DNA of 8,011 bases, taken from an uncultured Oscillospiraceae bacterium. Lineage in GTDB: Bacteria > Bacillota > Clostridia > Oscillospirales > Oscillospiraceae. The notes beneath the pieces were generated by a model. It was given only the letters and a program-made list of their open reading frames with translations. It did no database searches and was not told the origin of the DNA. The stretch lies in NCBI GenBank assembly GCA_934645175.1, contig CAKUDE010000050.1:1-8011 (forward strand), in the 5' to 3' direction. The translations under genes were made by a program, and so were the position numbers. This document shows, in pieces, positions 1-4,400 of the stretch (the first letter of the stretch is position 1; every line of letters starts with the position of its first letter).

Positions 1-642
1 AATTCAGGGAAGCATCCATGATGTGAAACTATTTTTTCAATTCAAATTACCGTGTCCAGAAAAATGGGTACATATCACCTTCTTTGCCGCTTACCGCGGC
101 TATGTAAAAACCGGAGGCAGAACAGTAATTAAGGTCGGGGAGATGTCTAAACGATCTCCGAATACCACAGACCCGTCCCGCATCCGGTTATAGGTTTGCA
201 TACAGGTTATTTGTCCTCGACACCCCGATTTTCTATTGGGAAGTCATCAAGCGCCGATGGCTGTCGGCTCCACGGGAATTTCACCCTCACGAGGTTCTCT
301 CGCAACCGCCCCCATTGCCTGCGACGGCTTCACGGTCGAAATGCCGCTTATCACGCTCGGACTGTGGCTGGACGGGAGTATCGTTAGCCCTATTGCCGGT
401 CGTCGCCGGGGCGGGAACCACCCGCCCGTGATAGCCGACTGTTTCTCGCTCCCCGCAATGCGGATCGTGGCGCAGCCGCTTAGGTGGCTTCTGCTCCTCG
501 CAACGACTATGGGGATGTGCCTGATGAATGGGTATTCGGCTGTCAAAGATCCTCAGACCCGCTTGCCGTATGTACGGAAAGAAGGTAGAGAGTTTCCTGC
601 CTCTCTACCTTCTTCCTCACTGGCGATCGCTTTTACAGGGGA
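1..642. other. 642-bp stretch with no identifiable gene
   Basis: No protein family is recognisable here on either strand. The stretch holds several short perfect hairpins: arms 86-90/96-100, 139-144/154-159, 253-257/264-268, 409-415/421-427 (GGGCGGG/CCCGCCC, 5-nt loop) and 581-592/601-612. One forward frame is almost uninterrupted (separate entry), and a 99-codon reverse frame (546->247) is also open, so open frames alone are weak evidence. In Tn916-type elements the genes beyond the sigma-like gene are normally xis and int; neither is visible. Possible explanations are a decayed gene, a structured RNA, or element-end sequence. I cannot choose between them. Confidence 0.5.
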
Positions 643-703
643 CTATTTGAAAAATTTTCTCAGTTTTTCGATTGCGGACAGAATGGACTCCTGCACTGAT
701 TGA
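2..703 (+). other. Long forward frame broken by one TAG; possible decayed gene
   Basis: Reading from position 2, this frame is open from the left edge to 703 except for a TAG at 191-193. A random stretch of about 234 codons at this base composition would carry roughly ten stops (my rough estimate). The part before the TAG includes Met at 143-145 (MSKRSPNTTDPSRIRL, then stop); the part after it includes a hydrophobic run (PLRWLLLLATTMGMCLM). No start codon with a convincing ribosome binding site is seen, the last 61 bases lie antisense to the sigma gene, and the codons resemble no family I know. It could be a pseudogene with a nonsense mutation, a TAG read through, or a GC-driven accident. Confidence 0.22.
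579..614 (-). terminator. Perfect 14-bp hairpin after the sigma gene
   Basis: A perfect stem (579-592 with 601-614, 8-nt loop) lies 29 bases beyond the sigma gene stop codon in its direction of transcription. On that strand the stem ends in CTTCTT followed by TCC, which is pyrimidine-rich but not a classic long T-run. The likely role is a terminator or mRNA 3' stabiliser. It is nearly symmetrical, so it could act on both strands. Confidence 0.45.
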
Positions 704-1149
704 TAACGGCACCCCTCCATTTCTGCGATCTGCTCATAGGCCAGTTGGTGAAAGTAATAGAGCACCAGTCTGCGTCGCTGCGTATCAGGCAGCCTTGCGA
801 TGGCCTTATGTAATTCCTCGTGGAGCATTTGTCGCACAACGGTGTCCTCCAGCGGCTCGGCCGTATGAAAGGAACGCTGCTCGATTTCGGCCTCTGTCAA
901 ATCTGCGTGCTCATAATGCCTGTCCACTTCATTGAGGTGCCGTTTGTCCTCCAGCTCAAATCGGTCAAACAACGCAAACACCTCCCATGAGATTTCAAGA
1001 GAGTGACATCTGTGCTGACCATCTGTGAATTGCAGGTAGTAGCGCGGATGATCTGTATTTAGTCCGACTGTAAAAATGGTATAGGGATTATCCTTGTCCT
1101 TGGTGCGCTTCGGGCGCGGATCTTTGTTTTTCGGATGGTTTCCATCCAT
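643..1149 (-). CDS. Sigma-70 region 4 protein of conjugative-element type
   Basis: This 168-residue protein is predicted to bind DNA and probably directs transcription of mobile-element genes. Residues about 120-168 form a sigma-70 region 4 domain: LPDTQRRRLVLYYFHQLAYEQIA, then a helix-turn-helix around 136-160. Residues 1-25 are basic and likely disordered. Residues 25-100 are a domain often seen in ICE-borne sigma-like proteins (YYLQFTDGQ, SWEVFALFDRFELED, a LNEVDRH motif). No region 2 is visible, so it may be a sigma-like activator, not a stand-alone sigma factor. The ATG at 1149 has GGAGG at 1158-1162, 8 bases upstream. It is divergent from the XRE gene, as orf7 and orf9 are in Tn916; I infer the same role in control of element transfer. 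Confidence 0.85.
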   Translation of the reverse strand: MDGNHPKNKDPRPKRTKDKDNPYTIFTVGLNTDHPRYYLQFTDGQHRCHSLEISWEVFALFDRFELEDKRHLNEVDRHYEHADLTEAEIEQRSFHTAEPLEDTVVRQMLHEELHKAIARLPDTQRRRLVLYYFHQLAYEQIAEMEGCRYQSVQESILSAIEKLRKFFK

Positions 1150-1166
1150 AGTGTTATCCTCCGTTT

Positions 1167-1193
1167 CGATTTGAATTTTGGAAATTCAAATCG
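1167..1193 (-). promoter_or_regulatory. 12-bp perfect stem beside the sigma-gene RBS
   Basis: Arms 1167-1178 and 1182-1193 are perfectly complementary with a 3-base loop. The stem ends four bases from the GGAGG of the sigma gene (1158-1162). In the sigma mRNA it would form a stable hairpin just 5' of the ribosome binding site. It could also be a protein operator on DNA. Its 3' side is not followed by a T-run, so it is not a terminator. Confidence 0.6.
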
Positions 1194-1200
1194 GGGTGGA

Positions 1201-1223
1201 GGGCTGCGGCAGCCCACGCTGCC
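1201..1223 (-). promoter_or_regulatory. Two mutually exclusive hairpins in the sigma leader
   Basis: GGGCTGC (1201-1207) can pair with GCAGCCC (1209-1215), and GGCAGC (1208-1213) can pair with GCTGCC (1218-1223). The two stems share bases 1208-1213, so only one can form at a time. The first would have to open its inner pair because its loop is only one base. This arrangement resembles a small attenuator or switch, but no leader peptide or ligand domain was identified. Confidence 0.35.
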
Positions 1224-1246
1224 ACGCAAAAGGCGCAGATATAGCA

Positions 1247-1290
1247 AAACGCACCTGCAAAGCGGCAGAAGCCGCAAAGCAAGTGCGTTT
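1247..1290. repeat. 44-base near-symmetrical compound hairpin
   Basis: The outer arms AAACGCAC (1247-1254) and GTGCGTTT (1283-1290) pair. One mismatch follows, then TGC/GCA (1256-1258/1279-1281), a symmetric AAA/AAA internal loop, and GCGGC/GCCGC (1262-1266/1271-1275) closing an AGAA loop. On the leftward strand the stem ends in GCGTTTTG, a short T-run. It could be a weak terminator, a leader element or a palindromic protein-binding site. Confidence 0.5.
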
Positions 1291-1455
1291 AATTCATATT
1301 TACAATGGTCTGTCAGTTCAGTATACGACCCATAGTACCCCGATGGCGGGAACGGGCTTTTTTGACAGTTTACCAAGCAAGCCGTCATTTATACAGGCGA
1401 ATCAAATTGGTGGCTTCTGACGGGCAGAGCTGCCAAACTCCGAGTCCAATGCATG

Positions 1456-1492
1456 AAAAATCCCTCCAATCCAAAAACTCGGATTTGAGGGA
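1456..1492 (-). terminator. Leftward intrinsic-terminator-like hairpin before the sigma gene
   Basis: Read leftward, arm 1492-1481 pairs with 1472-1461 (6 bp, one mismatch, 5 bp; 8-base loop) and is followed directly by five T (1460-1456). That is the form of an intrinsic terminator. It lies over 300 bases upstream of the sigma gene on the same strand, and no leftward gene ends nearby. It would stop or attenuate any transcript starting near the XRE promoter and running towards the sigma gene. Confidence 0.5.
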
Positions 1493-1511
1493 TGTAGGCG
1501 TGTTTTTTGGA

Positions 1512-1546
1512 CCCCGTCAAAGCCTCGTTTTTTTTATTTGGCGGGG
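1512..1546 (+). repeat. 10-bp hairpin with T-rich loop
   Basis: CCCCG (1512-1516) pairs with CGGGG (1542-1546). The stem continues through a U-G wobble (1517/1541) and four more pairs, giving ten pairs in forward-strand RNA. Leftward RNA would have a C-A mismatch at that point. The loop contains a run of eight T (1528-1535). Its function is unknown; it lies upstream of the XRE promoter, so no forward gene is known to read through it. Confidence 0.35.
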
Positions 1547-1612
1547 CGGCGTCTTTATTTAGTTCAGTTTTCACCGTACTGTTCGTTCACTAATAATTGA
1601 ACGGCTGTGCCA

Positions 1613-1640
1613 TTATCAGCATGAAACAAATCCGTATAAT
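1613..1640 (+). promoter_or_regulatory. Predicted promoter of the XRE gene
   Basis: A consensus -10 TATAAT (1635-1640) lies 16 bases after a TTATCA (1613-1618, 4 of 6 matches to TTGACA). A start near 1647 would leave a leader of about 14 bases, just enough for the Shine-Dalgarno AAGG (1650-1653) and the ATG at 1661. Confidence 0.6.
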
Positions 1641-1650
1641 TATATACGGA
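1631..1650. promoter_or_regulatory. Palindromic operator over the XRE -10 and RBS
   Basis: TCCGTATA (1631-1638) and TATACGGA (1643-1650) are perfect inverted arms around ATTA. The palindrome covers the -10 and touches the Shine-Dalgarno, so a bound dimer would block the promoter. The XRE protein is the obvious candidate, acting on its own gene. The opposite strand also contains TATAAT (1644-1639), but no good leftward -35 accompanies it. Confidence 0.6.
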
Positions 1651-1660
1651 AGGTGAACGC

Positions 1661-1993
1661 ATGGTGCATAATCGACCTGAAACGCTCGGAGAGATCATCA
1701 AAACAGCGCGGGAAAAGTCCGACTTGACCGTCGAGGAGCTGACCGCACGGGTCGGGATCTCAGAGCGATACTTATACCGCATCGAGAATGAGGGCAAAGT
1801 ACCAAAGTTTGATGTCCTCAAAAAACTCGTTCGGGAGTTATCCGTTGATGCGAACTCGATCTTCTACCCCGAGAAGCCGTCCAAAGATTCCGAGGTAGAA
1901 GATCTCGTCCGTATGCTTTACAACTGCGATGACCGTTCTATGAAAATCGTCAGGGCAACTGCGAAAGCCGCATTGGAAAGTCAACAGGTTTAA
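1661..1993 (+). CDS. XRE-family helix-turn-helix repressor, ICE type
   Basis: This 110-residue DNA-binding protein has a Cro/C1-type HTH domain at about residues 9-66: LGEIIKTAREKSDLTVEELTA, turn at VGIS, recognition helix ERYLYRIEN, then PKFDVLKKLVRELSVD. The tail (72-110) is short and probably helps dimerisation. Length and position opposite a sigma-like gene match the regulator pair of Tn916-like elements (orf9 type), where it represses transfer functions; the same role here is inferred. The ATG at 1661 follows AAGG with 7-base spacing. An operator-like palindrome overlies its promoter, suggesting autorepression. An intrinsic terminator follows 12 bases after the stop. Confidence 0.88.
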   Translation: MVHNRPETLGEIIKTAREKSDLTVEELTARVGISERYLYRIENEGKVPKFDVLKKLVRELSVDANSIFYPEKPSKDSEVEDLVRMLYNCDDRSMKIVRATAKAALESQQV

Positions 1994-2005
1994 CGATCAG
2001 AAGGG

Positions 2006-2032
2006 GCAGCCGACAAGGCTGCTTTTTCTTTT
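2006..2032 (+). terminator. Intrinsic terminator of the XRE gene
   Basis: GCAGCC (2006-2011) pairs with GGCTGC (2017-2022) around GACAA, followed by T5 C T4 (2023-2032). This is a textbook forward terminator between the XRE gene and the convergent DUF5640 gene. On the opposite strand the stem is followed by CCCTTCTG, so it is poor as a leftward terminator. Confidence 0.85.
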
Positions 2033-2041
2033 CGCCGCATC

Positions 2042-2539
2042 CTACTGTCGGTTCAGTATGTACTCCTGGCCGGGTGTGATCGTGCCTTCTACGGCGGTAA
2101 GTGTCAGCCCGTTGTCGCTAAAGGCGACGGTATAGGTGCTGTCGGAAACAGCGGTGCTTTCAAAGTCTATTTTCAATGTCTTATCTGTCAGTGAGAAAGT
2201 AAAGTTGTATTGGCTGCCGCCCGCCAGCTGCAGGTATCCACTGCCGTCCTCCTTGAAGGTATAGGTGCAGGAATTGTCCGAAAGCATATAGCTGCCGATG
2301 ATCCTGCTGTCGGATATACTGCCGGATGCTGTGGCAGGCTTGTCCGATGAGCAGCTTTTGCAAAGCAGTATAATGCTGGCGATCAGCATCAAAACCATGG
2401 CGGCGCAGCCGGCGAAGAATAGGTTTCTTCTTTGCCGCTTTTTCCTTGCTATTTCTCTGCGGTGCCGGATCTGCCGTCTGCGGTATTCTTCTTCGCTGAT
2501 CGGCTGTTTTCTGTTGTCGTTACAGGGAATATTGCTCAT
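2042..2539 (-). CDS. Single-pass membrane protein with DUF5640-like lipocalin domain
   Basis: The 165-residue product has a strongly basic cytoplasmic N-terminus (RRRQIRHRREIARKKRQRR, residues 20-38), one membrane helix (about 39-60) and an outside domain. Residues about 80-163 look like DUF5640, a small lipocalin-like beta fold: IIGSYML, TYTFKEDGSGYL, YNFTFSLTDKTLKIDF, DNGLTLT. The family's ligand and function are unknown. Cysteines at 60 and 63 lie at the membrane edge; no lipobox or signal-peptidase site is evident. The ATG at 2539 has GGTGA about 9 bases upstream. It lies 21 bases after the ankyrin gene and probably shares its mRNA. It shares the motif RKQPIS (residues 10-15) with the start of that protein. 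Confidence 0.75.
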   Translation of the reverse strand: MSNIPCNDNRKQPISEEEYRRRQIRHRREIARKKRQRRNLFFAGCAAMVLMLIASIILLCKSCSSDKPATASGSISDSRIIGSYMLSDNSCTYTFKEDGSGYLQLAGGSQYNFTFSLTDKTLKIDFESTAVSDSTYTVAFSDNGLTLTAVEGTITPGQEYILNRQ

Positions 2540-2560
2540 TTGCTTTGTTCACCATATTTC

Positions 2561-3292
2561 TTAGTATTCTGCTTCGCCCCAAAGCCCGCCGCAGATCTGC
2601 CAGACGGGTTCGTTTTCATAGTGCTGGCGGATGCTTTTCCCCGAAAAGGCGGAAACATTGTTTCGGTCGGCTCCGGCGTCGATAAGCAGCCGAAAAATAC
2701 GCTGCAAGTCCTCACACATCTCCGGCGTGATCGGGCGACCCGGATAGAATCCTCCGGTTTCCTGATTTCTGACGGGGCAGAGATTGCTCGCTTCCGACAC
2801 CGCCTCCATCAGGCAGTTCCGGCCGTAATGATCGGTGATGGTTACATCCGCACCAAGCTCCAACATCCGCTGTAAAAATGCGAACGCATCGTCCGCCTGC
2901 TCCTTGGTGTGCTTCCATTCCAGTTGCAAGGGTGTGGTATCTTTCCCGTCCCACGCATAGCGGCGAGCGTTCCATATAGCCGCATTTACGCCGTCAAAGA
3001 GTACAGGACGGGCCTCTTCCGCGATCTTTTTGTCAGGGAGATAATTCACATCGGCACCGCTCTCCAACAGCAGCCATGCGATCTCCTTGTGCCGCCCGGT
3101 GCAGAGAGATACCTGAAGCGGCGACATTCCCCGTGTATCCGGCGGCCGCTTGGGCGCTATGGCGTTGACGGCGGACGGATCCTCCGCAAGAATCGCTTTG
3201 ACCCCGGCAAGATCATCCGCACGGATCGCATCAAAGATGCGGTTCTGCCCGGATACGGGTTGTTTCCTATCTTCTTTCCTCATATTGTTCAC
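2561..3292 (-). CDS. Ankyrin-repeat protein
   Basis: This 243-residue protein lacks a signal peptide, so it is likely cytoplasmic and mediates protein-protein contacts. Ankyrin-type helices are visible at about 19-45 (IFDAIRADDLAGVKAIL), 55-85 (GMSPLQVSLCTGRHKEIAWLLLESGADVN), 138-168 (FLQRMLELGADVTITDHYGRNCLMEAV) and 196-225 (LQRIFRLLIDAGADRNN). Spacers of 50 or so residues between the last repeats break the regular 33-residue spacing. The start is GTG at 3292, 9 bases after GGAAGGGA; ATG at 3283 (residue 4) is an alternative behind GGTGA. A terminator lies just upstream, so it needs its own promoter or read-through; none is obvious. It heads a two-gene unit with the DUF5640 gene. Confidence 0.82.
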   Translation of the reverse strand: MNNMRKEDRKQPVSGQNRIFDAIRADDLAGVKAILAEDPSAVNAIAPKRPPDTRGMSPLQVSLCTGRHKEIAWLLLESGADVNYLPDKKIAEEARPVLFDGVNAAIWNARRYAWDGKDTTPLQLEWKHTKEQADDAFAFLQRMLELGADVTITDHYGRNCLMEAVSEASNLCPVRNQETGGFYPGRPITPEMCEDLQRIFRLLIDAGADRNNVSAFSGKSIRQHYENEPVWQICGGLWGEAEY

Positions 3293-3310
3293 CGCTTTCT
3301 ATCCCTTCCG

Positions 3311-3334
3311 AAAAACGGCCATCTCACACGGCCG
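3311..3334 (-). terminator. Leftward terminator ending the large operon
   Basis: Read leftward, CGGCC (3334-3330) pairs with GGCCG (3320-3316) around a 9-base loop, followed by TTTTT (3315-3311). It lies 50 bases after the stop of the last operon gene (3384) and before the ankyrin gene. With the larger hairpin at 3342-3370 it makes a tandem terminator. Confidence 0.65.
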
Positions 3335-3341
3335 CCTTTCG

Positions 3342-3370
3342 GAAAGGAGCTTGCCGTGGCAAGCCCTTTC
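3342..3370 (-). repeat. 13-bp bulged hairpin upstream of the terminator
   Basis: GAAAGG (3342-3347) pairs with CCTTTC (3365-3370) and GCTTGCC (3349-3355) with GGCAAGC (3358-3364); A3348 is bulged, and the central GT would open to a wider loop. It begins 14 bases after the stop of the preceding gene. It is probably part of the transcription end of the operon or an mRNA 3' stabiliser. Confidence 0.5.
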
Positions 3371-3383
3371 ATATAGGAAATAC

Positions 3384-3785
3384 TCAGACCTTTTCGATCA
3401 GGAGCAAACCGGCCGACATGGACAGACAGCCATCCTCGTCGGGCGTGAGCTGTTCATACGGGTCTACCGGCACGCCGCCCGCATCGCCCTCCATGCCGGT
3501 GTGGTAGAAATACGCACCGTTTTCCTCTTTCCACGGGTGTTCTTCCACAATGGCCATGCCGTCAAGGAGCCGCAATTCTTCGCCGGTATCCATTTGCTTG
3601 AAGTCCTCGGGCGGAAGCAGCATATAGGCGATGCCGTCCGAGCGGAAGTCGAAAATCGCCCGGCTCATTCGGCGGTACTCGTCATAGTCCTCGCCCTGCG
3701 GAATGTCAGCAGGTGCGATCAGTTCCATGCCGTCCGGCGTGATGCAGAATACTTTTTTGATCTTCCATTTTCCCGTCAGTTCCAT
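3384..3785 (-). CDS. Small conserved-looking hypothetical protein, last in operon
   Basis: I do not recognise the family of this 133-residue acidic protein. It has no signal peptide or membrane helix. The N-terminus (MELTGKWKIKKVF) and the stretch AIFDFRSDGIAYMLLP (about residues 43-58) resemble the first strands of small lipocalin-like domains ('GKWK... F..DG'), but the rest is not diagnostic. There are many Asp/Glu residues and one central PWKEENGAYFYHTG segment. The ATG at 3785 follows GGGAGGG. The gene begins 15 bases after the DUF6935-like gene, so it is cotranscribed, and a tandem hairpin terminator follows. Confidence 0.7.
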   Translation of the reverse strand: MELTGKWKIKKVFCITPDGMELIAPADIPQGEDYDEYRRMSRAIFDFRSDGIAYMLLPPEDFKQMDTGEELRLLDGMAIVEEHPWKEENGAYFYHTGMEGDAGGVPVDPYEQLTPDEDGCLSMSAGLLLIEKV

Positions 3786-3800
3786 AGTCCTGCCCTCCCG

Positions 3801-4370
3801 TTATGCCCACGGGTCGGCGGCCTTCGGGGTGCGCACGCCGGTGAGCAGATACTGCTCCCACAAGAACCACTTGCCGTCGCTGCCGCGCTGGCGCAGCTTC
3901 ACGGGACGGGGATCGTCCGCACCGCCGCAGGGGATAAACAGCTTCATGTACCCGGCTTCCTCGGCGGAAACATGGTTCGATTTCACCGTGATGGTATACG
4001 GCTGGGTGGGCGTATAGCTGTTGTCGGGGGTAGAACCGGCAAAATAGGTGAACGGCAGATAGGTCTTGCCGTCACGGAACCGGTCGTTCAGGAACGAAAT
4101 TTCCTGCCCGTTCAGCGGACGGGGGCCACGGAGCCAGTTCAGCATTTCCGTGCCGATGGTCTTGTCGGCAGCGTAGGCGCAGAGGGCCAGCACCGTCAGC
4201 GCCGCCGTTTGATACGGCGTGTCGAGGCTTGCTTCGGGAAGCGCCTGAAGCTGTGCAAGGCTTTCGGGGAGCGATGCAAACGTAAACGTTTCGCATTTGC
4301 TGCCTGCGGACTGCACGGCCGTGTTCACCGCCTGCTGTGCCGTGCTTTTCAGTTTGTCAAAAATACTCAT
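3801..4370 (-). CDS. DUF6935-like protein with amphipathic N-terminal helix
   Basis: This 189-residue protein resembles, from memory, the DUF6935 family of Clostridia, whose function is unknown. Residues 1-22 (MSIFDKLKSTAQQAVNTAVQ) would form an amphipathic helix, with I3, F4, L7, A11, V15, A18, V19 on one face, recalling the membrane-sensing first helix of PspA/IM30 proteins. The rest appears globular: a helical part (residues 33-85, SLPESLAQLQALP..., AALTVLALCAYAADKTIG, MLNWLRGPRPLNGQEISFLNDRF) and a beta-rich part (100-175, LPFTYFAGSTP, YTITVKSN, VKLRQRGSDGKWFLWEQYLL). There is no true membrane span. The ATG at 4370 follows AGGAGG by 8 bases. It is 30 bases after the Ig-like gene, inside the operon, which suggests a membrane-surface role. 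Confidence 0.75.
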   Translation of the reverse strand: MSIFDKLKSTAQQAVNTAVQSAGSKCETFTFASLPESLAQLQALPEASLDTPYQTAALTVLALCAYAADKTIGTEMLNWLRGPRPLNGQEISFLNDRFRDGKTYLPFTYFAGSTPDNSYTPTQPYTITVKSNHVSAEEAGYMKLFIPCGGADDPRPVKLRQRGSDGKWFLWEQYLLTGVRTPKAADPWA

Positions 4371-4400
4371 GGGTGTGTTCCTCCTTCAAAAATGAAACTT

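Larger units (their letters stand above)
1150..1660. other. Divergent control region between sigma and XRE genes
   Basis: This 511-bp stretch holds no convincing gene. It is packed with inverted repeats on the path towards the sigma gene: a palindromic operator at the XRE start, a T-rich-loop hairpin, a leftward terminator-like hairpin, a 44-base compound hairpin, two competing hairpins, and a 12-bp stem beside the sigma ribosome binding site (separate entries). There is also a short inverted repeat GTTCA/TGAAC (1585-1589, 1598-1602) and a weak C3G...CG3 hairpin followed by T6 on the forward strand (1339-1363). I could not place a convincing leftward promoter. The stretch looks like a regulated leader, not neutral spacer. 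Confidence 0.6.

Noticed and set aside
623..630. GCGATCGC octamer, like the cyanobacterial HIP1 repeat
   Set aside because: It is a single copy, compatible with chance; the rest of the window looks like Clostridia.
1059..1388. 109-codon leftward frame overlapping the sigma start
   Set aside because: It overlaps the better-supported sigma gene in another frame and crosses the hairpin-rich leader. No ribosome binding site or domain is seen.
1135..1562. Short forward frames in the sigma/XRE gap
   Set aside because: They have no ribosome binding sites or domains and lie over inverted repeats; they are best explained as non-coding.
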